A stretch of 64,000 nt of DNA, taken from contig NZ_AQUR01000100.1 in assembly GCF_000372525.1 (NCBI RefSeq), positions 1 to 64,000 on the forward strand, in the 5' to 3' direction. A program made the translations under genes and the position numbers. The stretch's first letter is position 1. Every line of letters starts with the position of its first letter. This document shows positions 26,493 to 35,114 of this stretch, in pieces. The notes under the pieces were generated by a model. The model ran no database searches. It saw only the letters and a program-made list of their open reading frames with translations, and had not been told where the DNA came from. Source of the stretch: Cupriavidus neocaledonicus. GTDB lineage: Bacteria; Pseudomonadota; Gammaproteobacteria; Burkholderiales; Burkholderiaceae.

Positions 26493-26612
26493 GAATTCTC
26501 CTGGAGGATCGTGCCGACCGAGCGCCGGCACGGACGCGATTATCAGGCCTGCCGCGCGCGAGCGGGTCGATTTGCCGCCGAATGCGCCGCTCGGCCGGCA
26601 TGGCCCCGCGCT

Positions 26613-26999
26613 TCAGCCATTGCGCTGCACCCATTGCTGCGCCCACGCAATCGCCGCGGAGCGGGCCTCGTCCGGTGTGGCATGGGTGGTAGGCGGTGCC
26701 CCGCCTTCCAGCACTACCGCGCCTGATTCCCAGATATCGCAAAGCGCCTTGAAGCGCCCCATGCCGAGCGCATGGCAGAACACGTGGATGACGAAGCCGC
26801 GGTACTCGACCACGTCGGTGGCGGCATCGGTGAGCACCTGGTCCGCCGTGACATCGGCGGGCAGCAGTGGCGCATCGGCCTGGCGCGGTTCACGCCGGCC
26901 GGGGGCCGCGCGTGCCGACCACGCCAGCGCGCCGCCGGCGGCCGCGCCAAGCAGCACGCCCAGGCCGAACCAGCACGCTTTGCTTCCGCTCCCAGCCAT
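26613..26999 (-). CDS. Membrane-anchored protein of unknown function
   Basis: The 128-residue protein has a single N-terminal membrane helix (CWFGLGVLLGAAAGGALAW) or uncleaved signal. The soluble part (residues 45-128, VVEYRGFVIHVFCHALGMGRFKALCDIWESG) resembles a small alpha-beta fold with two conserved-looking Cys. AGGAG stands six bases before the ATG at 26999. The frame continues upstream to 27161 without support. It is divergent from the gene behind the SOS box. Confidence 0.65.
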   Translation of the reverse strand: MAGSGSKACWFGLGVLLGAAAGGALAWSARAAPGRREPRQADAPLLPADVTADQVLTDAATDVVEYRGFVIHVFCHALGMGRFKALCDIWESGAVVLEGGAPPTTHATPDEARSAAIAWAQQWVQRNG

Positions 27000-27151
27000 G
27001 GCATCTCCTGTAGCGACCCGGCGGTCGCGGCAAGACAGCGTCGTGAGGGCTGTCACCGGTTTCAGGTTATACCAGGCAGCGACCACATACCGCCGCGCCG
27101 CCCCCCCGAAATTGAGAATCGGGAGGATGACCGAACCGCATGCCGCGGCTA

Positions 27152-27171
27152 TACTGTACATCCATACAGTA
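27152..27171. promoter_or_regulatory. LexA (SOS) box
   Basis: TACTGTACATCCATACAGTA contains CTGT-8 bases-ACAG with flanking TA on each side, matching the gamma/beta-proteobacterial LexA consensus. It overlaps a possible -10 box TATACT (27150-27155) and lies 14 bases before the ATG at 27185, a position fit for repression. Confidence 0.85.
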
Positions 27172-27184
27172 TCGGGACACTGTC

Positions 27185-27445
27185 ATGCCCTTGTACCAGT
27201 CCGATTCCATCCTGCTTGAGGCCCATTACTTCGGCGACGACACCGAATCCGTGCGGCTGCGCTGCGGCAGCGTCTGTGTGAACGCCGGCGCCATCCTGGT
27301 CGACGGCATCGAGCCGCGCCAGTTGCAGTCGCTGCGCTGGACGCCGGACTTCCTGTCGTTCGAGGCGCAAGGCATGCGCTACCGCTATCCGGTGAGCCGC
27401 CCGGCGCTCGTCGGCCCGGCCCTTGCGCGTTTCGCCCTGCTTTAA
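27185..27445 (+). CDS. Small protein of unknown function behind an SOS box
   Basis: The 86-residue protein starts MPLYQSDSILLEAHYFGDD and is beta-rich (SVRLRCGSVCVNAGAILVDG; SFEAQGMRYRYPVS). It has two Cys close together and no recognised domain, membrane segment or signal. The start follows the LexA box by 14 bases; the longer ORF start at 27140 lies before the box and is rejected. Its neighbour 44 bases downstream is a cupin-like gene in the same direction, so both may be damage-inducible. A Shine-Dalgarno sequence is poor. Confidence 0.7.
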   Translation: MPLYQSDSILLEAHYFGDDTESVRLRCGSVCVNAGAILVDGIEPRQLQSLRWTPDFLSFEAQGMRYRYPVSRPALVGPALARFALL

Positions 27446-27489
27446 GCTAGGCCTTCCGATTCCACCGATGCGCCGCGCGCCATGCCCCC

Positions 27490-27996
27490 ATGCCCGACCC
27501 GAGCCCGACCGCCCGCCAGCTGATCCACGCACTCGACCTGCGGCCGCATCCGGAAGGCGGCTACTACCGCGAAACCTATCGCAGCGAGGAACGCGTCGCA
27601 TGCCAGGACGGACGCACGCGCGAGGCCTGCACCGCGATCCACTACATGCTTTGCGGCAGCGACTATTCCGCCTGGCACCGCATCCGCTCCGACGAACTGT
27701 GGCACTACCACGCCGGATCCCCGCTGGACGTGCACCGCATCGTCGACGGTTCCATCGTCACCCAGCGCCTGGGCGACCCGCTGCGGCATGCCGGCGCGGC
27801 CTTCCAGGCGCTGGTGCCGGGCGGTCAGTGGTTTGCCGCCGAACGCGTCGACGCCGGCAGCCCCGAGGACTTTGCGTTGGTCGGCTGCACCGTGGCCCCC
27901 GCCTTCCAGTTCAGCGAGTTCGAACTGGCCAGCGCGGCGACGCTTGCCGCGCTCGTGCGCGGGCATGACATGCGGTGGCAACGGCTGCTCCGATAG
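27490..27996 (+). CDS. Cupin-fold protein of the DUF985 family
   Basis: The 168-residue protein matches DUF985 proteins: LHPHPEGGYYRETYRS-like opening (LRPHPEGGYYRETYRS), STAIHYML-like strand (CTAIHYMLCG), SAWHRIRSDELWHYHAG and FALVGCTVAPAFQFSEFEL near the end. The cupin barrel carries His residues suited to metal binding, but the reaction is not known for most members. It follows the SOS-box gene by 44 bases and may be cotranscribed. Confidence 0.85.
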   Translation: MPDPSPTARQLIHALDLRPHPEGGYYRETYRSEERVACQDGRTREACTAIHYMLCGSDYSAWHRIRSDELWHYHAGSPLDVHRIVDGSIVTQRLGDPLRHAGAAFQALVPGGQWFAAERVDAGSPEDFALVGCTVAPAFQFSEFELASAATLAALVRGHDMRWQRLLR

Positions 27997-28265
27997 CGCC
28001 GCACAAAAAAACAGCCCGCCGCGGCGGAGTGCGGGCGGGCCGGTGAGTACAGCGAGCGCAGTCTAGGCGCATCGCCGTTGTTGCCATGCCCGGAGCACCC
28101 AGGTATCCCGGCGCCTTTTCTGATTTCCGGCCCGAGGGATCACATGGCCAGCGCCGCTGCACGCAGGCTGCGCCGCAAAAGGCACCGGCGCTGTCAGACG
28201 CCCACCGATACCGGCCGCAGAAAGCAGCGTGGAGACTGGGGCATCTTCCACCACGGAGGTGCGCC

Positions 28266-28490
28266 ATGCCGACCAAGAATATCCACGTCGTGCCGCTCGA
28301 CAACGGCTGGGCCATTGAATCCGAAGATGGCGCGGGCGGGCGCCAACTTTACGCGACGCAAGAAGACGCGATCGCCGCGGGGACCGAGAAAGCCCGGCAA
28401 CTCCAGGCAGAACTGCTCGTCCACGGCCGCGACGGGCGCATCCGGATGCGCAACAGCTTCGGCAACGATCCTCGCGATATCAAAGGCTGA
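28266..28490 (+). CDS. DUF2188 family small protein
   Basis: The 74-residue protein reads IHVVPLDNGWAIESED, then DAIAAGTEKARQLQAELLVHGRDGRIRMRNSFGNDPRD. This is the DUF2188 pattern: a beta hairpin, a helix and the H-x-x-DG-x-I strand ending in a YG/FGNDP-type turn. GGAGG stands seven bases before the ATG at 28266. Function unknown; members are small cytosolic proteins found in many bacteria. Confidence 0.85.
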   Translation: MPTKNIHVVPLDNGWAIESEDGAGGRQLYATQEDAIAAGTEKARQLQAELLVHGRDGRIRMRNSFGNDPRDIKG

Positions 28491-28505
28491 ACCGTCCGCT
28501 GCGCG

Positions 28506-28646
28506 TCAGCCACCGCTGGCGCGCAGCCCCTCCACCCGCGCACGCGTCGCGTAATAAGCAAGCACCAGCGATGCGGTCAGCGCCAGGCCGGCTACTGCCA
28601 GTGCGATGCATGTGGTGCCGGCGATCCCGTTGCCCTTGTCGCTCAT
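28506..28646 (-). CDS. 46-residue single-pass membrane protein
   Basis: A short open frame of 47 codons starts MSDKGNGIAG and has one hydrophobic helix (TTCIALAVAGLALTASLVLA) followed by YYATRARVEGLR. GGAGG precedes the ATG by five bases, which strongly supports translation. It converges with the DUF2188 gene with only 15 bases between stops. No homologous family is recognised; it is typical of small stress-related membrane proteins. Confidence 0.65.
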   Translation of the reverse strand: MSDKGNGIAGTTCIALAVAGLALTASLVLAYYATRARVEGLRASGG

Positions 28647-28792
28647 TACAGCCTCCGTCGCAATGAAGTCCACTGTGCCACCACTATAGGTGCAACGGGC
28701 GGAATCGAAAAACGTCCATGGCTGCGCTCACGCGGTGACTACGCTCGTTCCAGGCACGAAGTATCACGCGCTCGCCACCGGGGCATGGAAAT

Positions 28793-28826
28793 AAAAAAAC
28801 CCGCTTGGCGATTTACCAAGCGGGTT
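28793..28826 (-). terminator. Intrinsic terminator of tRNA-Pro
   Basis: ACCCGCTTGG (28799-28808) pairs perfectly with CCAAGCGGGT (28816-28825); a run of seven A on the plus strand gives a U-run on the minus-strand transcript. It lies just downstream of the tRNA-Pro 3' end. Confidence 0.93.
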
Positions 28827-28833
28827 TCTTGTC

Positions 28834-28910
<77 letters not shown>

Positions 28911-28919
28911 AAGCAAAAG

Positions 28920-28925
28920 ATTATA
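28920..28925 (-). promoter_or_regulatory. -10 box of the tRNA-Pro promoter
   Basis: TATAAT on the minus strand lies ten bases before the tRNA 5' end. The -35 region is poor (AGTCAT at 17-base spacing). A separate promoter would make the tRNA independent of the upstream merR-like gene. Confidence 0.6.
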
Positions 28926-28965
28926 ACAGAAGCATTTCTCGTATGACTAGGTCCCGACGTGGAAA

Positions 28966-29391
28966 TTATCCGTGCTTCGCGATCTCGCGCAGCTGCGCCA
29001 GCAGGTGCTGCACGTCGACCAGCGCATTGCGCAGGCCGGCGATGTCGACCGACAATGCCGGCGCTTTTTCCACGCCGGCTTCCATCGATTCCTGCGTTGC
29101 CGTGGCCGCGCTGTGATGACGGCCTTCGTCGAGGCGGTTGCGCGCGCCGTTGATGGTGAAGCCCTGCTCGTAGAGCAGTTCGCGGATGCGGCGGATCAGC
29201 AGGACTTCATGGTGCTGGTAGTAGCGGCGATTGCCGCGACGCTTGACCGGCTTGAGCTGCGTGAACTCCTGCTCCCAGTAGCGCAGCACGTGCGGCTTGA
29301 CGGCGCAAAGCTCGCTCACCTCACCGATGGTGAAGTAGCGCTTGGCCGGGATCGGCGGCAACGCGATGCGGTCGCTGGGTTTGTCCGACAT
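28966..29391 (-). CDS. MerR-family regulator linked to ihfA
   Basis: The 141-residue protein has a MerR helix-turn-helix: FTIGEVSELCAVKPHVLRYWEQEFTQLKPVKRRGNRRYY, residues about 20-58, and a short coiled C-terminus (VDIAGLRNALVDVQHLLAQLREI). No Cys effector site is present. The gene follows ihfA on the same strand, an arrangement conserved in many proteobacteria, but its target is unknown. The ATG at 29391 gives the usual N-terminus for these YIH-linked regulators. Confidence 0.9.
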   Translation of the reverse strand: MSDKPSDRIALPPIPAKRYFTIGEVSELCAVKPHVLRYWEQEFTQLKPVKRRGNRRYYQHHEVLLIRRIRELLYEQGFTINGARNRLDEGRHHSAATATQESMEAGVEKAPALSVDIAGLRNALVDVQHLLAQLREIAKHG

Positions 29392-29507
29392 GCAGTGTGT
29401 AGACGAGCGTCAGGCCATGCCGGCCAGGAGGTTGGCGCGCGTCGCGCGCGCGCCCAGAAGAATACCGATGCCGGCCTCGGGAAGCAATCCGCCGTTCGGG
29501 TGACGCG

Positions 29508-29918
29508 TCAGCCGACGATGCCGGCGCGTTCTTCGACCAGGCCCTTGAGCTTCTGGCTGGCGTGGAACGTCACCACGCGGCGCGCGGTGATCGGGATGAC
29601 TTCGCCGGTCTTGGGATTGCGGCCGGGGCGTTGCGGCTTGTCGCGCAACTGGAAGTTGCCGAAGCCGGAAAGCTTGACGCTGTCGCCCTGCTCCAGCGCT
29701 TCGCGGATGACATCGAAGAAGGCCTCGACCATGTCCTTCGACTCACGCTTGTTCAGGCCCACCTGGTCGAACAGCATCTCGGCAAGCTCGGCCTTGGTCA
29801 GCGTGGGAACTTCGGTCGCGCGGGCTTCCGGCATTGCATCGTCAAGGGAGGATGCCTGCCGGTCGCTCATCTCACCCAGTGCTGCAGCGGTCATGGAATT
29901 CGCGTCTCGATCATTCAT
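29508..29918 (-). CDS. ihfA: Integration host factor alpha subunit
   Basis: The C-terminal 95 residues are IHF-alpha: [54 protein letters not shown] and [16 protein letters not shown]. The intercalating Pro lies in the [10 protein letters not shown] arm. The protein bends DNA as a heterodimer with IhfB. About 40 residues precede the usual start; Met codons at residues 9, 17 and 29 are alternatives, so the true start is uncertain. It lies downstream of pheT, as in many proteobacteria. Confidence 0.95.
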   Translation of the reverse strand: MNDRDANSMTAAALGEMSDRQASSLDDAMPEARATEVPTLTKAELAEMLFDQVGLNKRESKDMVEAFFDVIREALEQGDSVKLSGFGNFQLRDKPQRPGRNPKTGEVIPITARRVVTFHASQKLKGLVEERAGIVG

Positions 29919-30006
29919 GTCGATCGCTCGAGTGTCTGTCTGGCGATCCGCCCGGGGCGAGCCCGGGCGCCCTTTTTTATGGTGCTCCGTCTGTCCTGAC
30001 GACGAA

Positions 30007-32454
30007 TCAACCGCGCAGCCGCGCCTGGAAGGCTTCGGCGAGCGCGTCGACCATGCAGCGCACCGCGCTGTCGACGGTTTCGTCCTGGAGGGTCGACCCA
30101 GTATCTTGCAAGGTCACCCGGAACGCAAGGCTTTTCTCGTCCGCGCCGATGGCCGTGGAAGCCCCCTTGGGACGGAACTCGTCGAACAGCACCAGGCCCT
30201 GGCAGAAGCGGCCGTAACCCTGTTTTTCCAGGGCCGCGCGCATGGTGTCGAGCAGGTCCTGCACGCGTACCGATTGCTTCACGACCACGGCCAGGTCACG
30301 CACGGCGGCGGGGAACTTGGAGATCTCGGTGTACGCCGGCAGGCCGGTGCCGCGCAGCGCGTCGAGCTGCAGTTCGAACAGCACCGGCGCGTGCGCCAGT
30401 TCATACTCCTGCAGCCAGCGCGGATGCAGTTCGCCCACCACGCCCACGGGCTTGCCATCGAGCAGCACGCGCGCGGCGCGGCCCGGATGCAGCGCCGGGT
30501 GCGAGACTGGCTCGAAACGCGGCACGCGCGGATGGAACAGCGCCTCGACATCGCCCTTGATGTCGAAGAAGTCGACATTGCGCGTGGCGACGCCCCACTG
30601 CTCTTCGAACGCCGGGCCGTAGGCGATGCCCGCGGCCATCATCGGCTGGTCATAGCCGGCCACGGTGAGGCCGCCATCGTTGACCTCGGCATCGCGATGG
30701 AACACGCGGCCGACCTCGAACAGGCGCACGCGCGCGGCCTTGCGGTTGAGGTTGTAGCGCACCTTGTCGACCAGCCCGCCGACCAGCGTCGAGCGCATCA
30801 CCGCCAGCTGGCTGGCGATCGGGTTGAGCAGGCGGATCGGCTTGTCGTTGGCGGCGAAGTCGCGCTCCCACTTCTCTTCGACGAAGGCGAAGTTGATCAC
30901 TTCCTGGTAGTCGCGCGCGGCCACGGCGTGGCGCACCACGTGGGTGGAGCGGCGGGCTTCGTTGGTCGGGCGCATTTCGCTTTCGGCAACCGGCGGGCGC
31001 GCCGGGATGCGCTCGAAACCGTAGATGCGCGCGACTTCCTCGATCAGGTCTTCCTCGATCTCGATATCGAAGCGGTAGCTCGGCGGCGTGACTTCGAACA
31101 CCTCACCTTCAGCACCCTGCGCACGCTTAAACGGCAACTGCAGGCGCTGGAAAACGTCGGCGATGGCCGCCGGCGAGAGTTCGATGCCGAGCACGCGCTC
31201 GGCGCGCGCCACGCGCAGGCTGACCGGCTTGCGCACCGGCAGGTTGACCACGTGGTCGTCGACCGGGCCGGCCTGGCCGCCGCAGATGTCGAGGATCAGC
31301 GCGGTGATGCGCTCGATATGCTCGACCGTGGTGGCGTAGTCCACGCCGCGCTCGAAACGGTGTCCGGCGTCGGTCGAGAAGTTATAGCGGCGGCTGCGGC
31401 CCTGGATCGCGGCCGGCCACCAGAACGCGGCTTCGAGATAGATATCGGTGGTGTCCAGCGTCACCGCGGTGCTGTCGCCGCCCATGATGCCAGCCAGGCT
31501 TTCGATTTCCTTGTCGTCGGCGATCACGCCGACCTGCTCGTCGACCTCGATGGTGTTGCCGTTGAGCAGCTTGATCTGCTCGCCCTTGCGGCCCCAGCGC
31601 ACATCCAGGCCACCATGGATCTTGTGCAGGTCGAACACGTGCGACGGACGGCCCAGCTCCAGCATCACGTAGTTGGAGATATCGACCAGCGCGGACACGC
31701 TGCGCTGGCCCGAGCGCTCCAGCCGCTGCACCATCCACAGCGGCGTGGCGGCACGCGCGTTGACGCCGCGGATGATGCGACCAGAGAAGCGGCCGCAAAG
31801 ATCGGGGGCCGACACCTTGACCGGCAGCTTGTCCTGGATCGTCACCGGCACCGGCTGCATGTCGGGCAGGTTCAGCGCCGCACCGGTCAGCGCCGACACT
31901 TCGCGCGCCACGCCGTGGATCGACAGGCAGTCGGCCTTGTTCGGCGTCAGCTTGATGACGAAGACCTGGTCGTCGAGGTCCAGGTACTGGCGGATGTCCT
32001 GGCCGACGGGCGCGTCTTCCGGCAGCACCATCAGGCCGCCATGGTCTTCCGACAGCTTCAGTTCGCGCGCCGAGCACAGCATGCCGTAGCTGTCGACGCC
32101 ACGCAGCTTGCCGACCTTGATCTCGAACGGCTTGCCGCCGTCCTCGGCCGGCGGCAGCGCCGCGCCGACCAGCGCGCACGGCACCTTGATGCCGGGCCGG
32201 ACGTTGGGCGCGCCGCAGACGATCTGCAGGGTCTCGCCGGTGCCGGCATCGACCTGGCACACGTTGAGGCGGTCGGCGTTGGGATGGCGCTCGGTCGACA
32301 GCACGTGCGCGACCACCACCTTGTCGAACGGCGGCGCGACCGGCCCCACCTCTTCCACTTCCAGGCCGGCCATGGTCAGGCTGTGCGAGAGCGCGTCGGT
32401 GGAGATCTTTTCAGGGTTGGCGAAGGTGCGAAGCCAGGATTCCGAGAATTGCAT
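30007..32454 (-). CDS. pheT: Phenylalanine-tRNA ligase beta subunit
   Basis: The 815-residue subunit starts [11 protein letters not shown]. Domains follow the family order: OB-fold tRNA-binding region (about 40-150, [27 protein letters not shown]), B3/B4 editing domain, B5, the catalytic-like core and the C-terminal FDX-ACB anticodon domain ([18 protein letters not shown]). With PheS it charges tRNA-Phe. It follows pheS with a gap of 59 bases and is cotranscribed. Confidence 0.98.
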   Translation of the reverse strand: MQFSESWLRTFANPEKISTDALSHSLTMAGLEVEEVGPVAPPFDKVVVAHVLSTERHPNADRLNVCQVDAGTGETLQIVCGAPNVRPGIKVPCALVGAALPPAEDGGKPFEIKVGKLRGVDSYGMLCSARELKLSEDHGGLMVLPEDAPVGQDIRQYLDLDDQVFVIKLTPNKADCLSIHGVAREVSALTGAALNLPDMQPVPVTIQDKLPVKVSAPDLCGRFSGRIIRGVNARAATPLWMVQRLERSGQRSVSALVDISNYVMLELGRPSHVFDLHKIHGGLDVRWGRKGEQIKLLNGNTIEVDEQVGVIADDKEIESLAGIMGGDSTAVTLDTTDIYLEAAFWWPAAIQGRSRRYNFSTDAGHRFERGVDYATTVEHIERITALILDICGGQAGPVDDHVVNLPVRKPVSLRVARAERVLGIELSPAAIADVFQRLQLPFKRAQGAEGEVFEVTPPSYRFDIEIEEDLIEEVARIYGFERIPARPPVAESEMRPTNEARRSTHVVRHAVAARDYQEVINFAFVEEKWERDFAANDKPIRLLNPIASQLAVMRSTLVGGLVDKVRYNLNRKAARVRLFEVGRVFHRDAEVNDGGLTVAGYDQPMMAAGIAYGPAFEEQWGVATRNVDFFDIKGDVEALFHPRVPRFEPVSHPALHPGRAARVLLDGKPVGVVGELHPRWLQEYELAHAPVLFELQLDALRGTGLPAYTEISKFPAAVRDLAVVVKQSVRVQDLLDTMRAALEKQGYGRFCQGLVLFDEFRPKGASTAIGADEKSLAFRVTLQDTGSTLQDETVDSAVRCMVDALAEAFQARLRG

Positions 32455-32513
32455 GGCGCTTCTGATCCGGTAAGTATTCTGTGTAGTCGGTGACGAGTTT
32501 GACGTTGCGCCGT

Positions 32514-33545
32514 TCAGGCGAACTGGCGCAGGAAGCGCACGTCGCCCTCGAAGAACAGGCGCAGGTCGTTGATGCCATAGCGCAGCATGGTCAGGCGCTC
32601 GAGGCCGGAGCCGAACGCGAACCCGATATAGCGCTCGGGATCGAGGCCCATGTTGCGCAGCACGTTCGGATGCACCTGGCCCGAACCGGAGATTTCCAGC
32701 CACCTTCCACTGCCGAATGCCATGTCGATCTCCGCCGACGGCTCGGTGAAGGGGAAGTACGACGGACGGAAGCGCACCTGGATGTCGTCGCGCTCGAAGA
32801 ACTTGCGCAGGAAATCGGTGTACACACCCTTCAGGTCGGCGAAGCTGACGTCTTCGCCGATCCACAGGCCTTCGACCTGGTTGAACATCGGCGAGTGGGT
32901 GGCGTCGCTGTCGACGCGATAGGTACGGCCCGGGCAGATCACCTTGATCGGCGGCATCGCCTTGCCCGCGTACTTCTCCACGTGCATCTTCGCGTAGCGC
33001 ACCTGCATCGGGCTGGTATGCGTGCGCAACAGCAGCAGCTTGTCTTCGCTGTCGCGGCCGTCCACGTAGAAGGTGTCCTGCATCGAACGCGCCGGGTGGT
33101 TGTCCGGGTTGTTCAGCGCGGTGAAGTTCATCCAGTCGGTTTCGATCTCGGGGCCGTCGGCCACGTCGAAGCCGATCGAGCCGAAGATCTGCTCGACACG
33201 CTCCCAGGTGCGCATCACCGGATGCAGGCTGCCGCGCGCCACCGCGCGGCCGGGCAGCGTGACGTCGATGGCCTCGGCGGCCAGGCGCGCGTTCATCAGC
33301 GCATCGGCCAGCGCCTGGCGGCGCGCCTGCAGCGCGGCTTCCACCTGCTGCTTGACCTGGTTGATGCGCGCGCCCTCGCTCTTGCGGGTCTCCGGGTCGA
33401 GCTTGCCGAGGCCCTTGAGCAGTTCGGTCAGCGCGCCGGTCTTGCCGAGGAAGCGGGCCTTCTCGTTTTCCAGCGTGGCGTTGTCATTGGCGGCGGCGAA
33501 AGCGGCCTGGGCGTCGGCGACGATTTGGTCCAGATCCTGAGACAT
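32514..33545 (-). CDS. pheS: Phenylalanine-tRNA ligase alpha subunit
   Basis: The 343-residue subunit has an N-terminal coiled-coil arm ([20 protein letters not shown]..., residues 1-90) and the class II core with motif 2 around [19 protein letters not shown] and motif 3 [18 protein letters not shown]. It binds Phe and ATP. The start at 33545 is the standard one. A 250-base leader with two inverted repeats separates it from rplT. Confidence 0.98.
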   Translation of the reverse strand: MSQDLDQIVADAQAAFAAANDNATLENEKARFLGKTGALTELLKGLGKLDPETRKSEGARINQVKQQVEAALQARRQALADALMNARLAAEAIDVTLPGRAVARGSLHPVMRTWERVEQIFGSIGFDVADGPEIETDWMNFTALNNPDNHPARSMQDTFYVDGRDSEDKLLLLRTHTSPMQVRYAKMHVEKYAGKAMPPIKVICPGRTYRVDSDATHSPMFNQVEGLWIGEDVSFADLKGVYTDFLRKFFERDDIQVRFRPSYFPFTEPSAEIDMAFGSGRWLEISGSGQVHPNVLRNMGLDPERYIGFAFGSGLERLTMLRYGINDLRLFFEGDVRFLRQFA

Positions 33546-33636
33546 GGCGGCGGTCGTGGAGTGTTCTGGCGTCGGCGAAACCCTGTCATGCGACAAGGCC
33601 GGCCCGACGTGGGTTGGCACTTCGTGCGGTATGCGT

Positions 33637-33680
33637 TTCCGGATGCGGTCTCGTCGACCAGCGCAAAACGGCATCCGGAA
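33637..33680 (-). repeat. 10-bp inverted repeat in the pheST leader
   Basis: TTCCGGATGC (33637-33646) is exactly complementary to GCATCCGGAA (33671-33680). It lies between the rplT/pheS terminator and the pheS start, and could fold in the leader RNA. Confidence 0.5.
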
Positions 33681-33683
33681 CCG

Positions 33684-33718
33684 CAAAGAAAAACGGGGCT
33701 CGGTGAGGAGCCCCGTTT
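33684..33718 (-). terminator. Intrinsic terminator or attenuator between rplT and pheS
   Basis: AAACGGGGCTC (33691-33701) pairs perfectly with GAGCCCCGTTT (33708-33718). On the minus strand it is followed by TTTTTCTTT. It would stop or attenuate transcription from the infC-rpmI-rplT genes before pheST. Confidence 0.88.
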
Positions 33719-33795
33719 CAGCGGACCTTGCGGTCAGCGGTCGACCTTGCGGTCGGTGCTTGCCCGGCAGCGCTTGCGCGCTACCGGAGCCGGCA

Positions 33796-34152
33796 TCAGG
33801 CAACGGTGGCTTTCACCTGGTTGACGATGGCGGCAAAGGCAGGCTTGTCGTGAATAGCCATGTCCGACAGCACCTTGCGGTCCAGTTCAATCGAGGCCTT
33901 CTTCAGACCGTTCATGAACACGCTGTAGGTCATGCCATGCTCACGCGTCGCGGCATTGATACGCGCAATCCACAGCGCGCGGAACACGCGCTTCTTGTTG
34001 CGGCGATCGCGGTACGCGTACTGGCCAGCACGCATGACCGCCTGCTTGGCGATGCGATAGACATTATTGCGACGGCCGCGGTAACCCTTGGCAGCGTCGA
34101 TAACCTTCTTGTGACGGGCCCGTGCAGTGACCCCACGCTTTACTCGAGGCAT
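33796..34152 (-). CDS. rplT: 50S ribosomal protein L20
   Basis: The 118-residue basic protein reads [48 protein letters not shown] and [19 protein letters not shown], all diagnostic of L20. It binds 23S rRNA early in 50S assembly. In many bacteria L20 represses the rpmI-rplT message; here the genes are 28 bases apart. Confidence 0.98.
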
Positions 34153-34180
34153 GTAATTCTCCTTTCGTTGTCGTCAGGGG

Positions 34181-34378
34181 TTATGCGTAAGGCATCATCG
34201 CGCGCACCGACTTCAGGTTCGTCTCATGGACGTCCTGAGTACCGCGCAGTTGACGCTTGTTCTTGGTGGTCTTCTTGGTCAGGATGTGACGCTTGAAGGC
34301 CTGGCCACGCTTGAACGAACCGTTCGGACGGGCAGTAAAGCGCTTGGAAGCGCTTTTCTTCGTCTTCATCTTCGGCAT
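34181..34378 (-). CDS. rpmI: 50S ribosomal protein L35
   Basis: The 65-residue protein begins [14 protein letters not shown] and contains [27 protein letters not shown], which is L35. The start at 34378 is fixed by the conserved N-terminus. It stands between infC and rplT; the 167-base gap after infC may hold an L20 control site, but I could not assign one. Confidence 0.98.
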   Translation of the reverse strand: MPKMKTKKSASKRFTARPNGSFKRGQAFKRHILTKKTTKNKRQLRGTQDVHETNLKSVRAMMPYA

Positions 34379-34545
34379 GAAAAACTCCAGCTCATATGAC
34401 ATGCATGCAGGTGGACGGCTCACGCCGACGCTTGCAAGACCCGCATCCACTTGTTGTTGCACGACACCCCTTGCGGGGCGCGCGCGACTTCCGCACGAAG
34501 CAACGCCGGGATGACTGGCATCCCGGCCGCGGCACCGCGCAGGAA

Positions 34546-35067
34546 TTACTTCTTCTTCTTGGGGGCGAGCACCATCACCATCTGGCGCCCTTCCATCTTC
34601 GGCATCTGCTCGACCTGGCCGATTTCTTCCAGGTCCGCCTTCAGGCGTTCGAGCATGCGCGCGCCGATTTCCTGGTGGGCCATCTCGCGACCACGGAACC
34701 GCAGCGTGATCTTGGTCTTGTCGCCATCTTCCAGGAAGCGCTTCAGGTTGCGCAGCTTGACGTTGTAGTCGCCATCATCCGTACCCGGCCGGAACTTGAC
34801 TTCCTTGACCTGGATGATCTTCTGCTTCAGCTTGGCCTCGTGGGCGCGCTTGGCTTCCTCGTACTTGAACTTCCCGTAATCCATGATCCGGGCGACGGGC
34901 GGAGTCGCGTTGGGGGCGATCTCCACCAGGTCCAAGTCCTTGTCCTCAGCCAGCCGCAGAGCGTCCATGAACTTGACGATGCCGAGCTGCTCGTTATCAA
35001 CCCCTACCAGGCGCAGTTCAGGCGCGCTGATTTCCCGGTTGATGCGATGACCTTTGTCCGTAGCGAT
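34546..35067 (-). CDS. infC: Translation initiation factor IF-3, with ATC start codon
   Basis: IF-3 controls start-codon selection on the 30S subunit. The first ATG (34968) lies inside the conserved N-domain. Upstream the frame continues without stop through [20 protein letters not shown] to ATC at 35067. GAGG stands nine bases before this ATC. The resulting 173-residue protein starts [12 protein letters not shown] after the initiator and has normal IF-3 length. Rare start codons in infC are known and let IF-3 repress its own synthesis. The C-domain ([21 protein letters not shown]) is intact. Confidence 0.93.
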   Translation of the reverse strand: MATDKGHRINREISAPELRLVGVDNEQLGIVKFMDALRLAEDKDLDLVEIAPNATPPVARIMDYGKFKYEEAKRAHEAKLKQKIIQVKEVKFRPGTDDGDYNVKLRNLKRFLEDGDKTKITLRFRGREMAHQEIGARMLERLKADLEEIGQVEQMPKMEGRQMVMVLAPKKKK

Positions 35068-35114
35068 GTTGCGTTACCTCAAGAAGACAAAAAAACAAGC
35101 CGTGCTCACCACCC

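Noticed and set aside
28972..32493. A 1173-codon plus-strand open frame
   Set aside because: It lies antisense to merR, ihfA and pheT, which are certain genes. Its composition is skewed to Arg, His, Gln and Ala and no domain is seen. High GC coding makes long antisense frames by chance.
33720..33795. A PheM-like leader peptide upstream of the pheS attenuator
   Set aside because: The only short frame after rplT contains Arg, Ala and Lys codons but no Phe codons.
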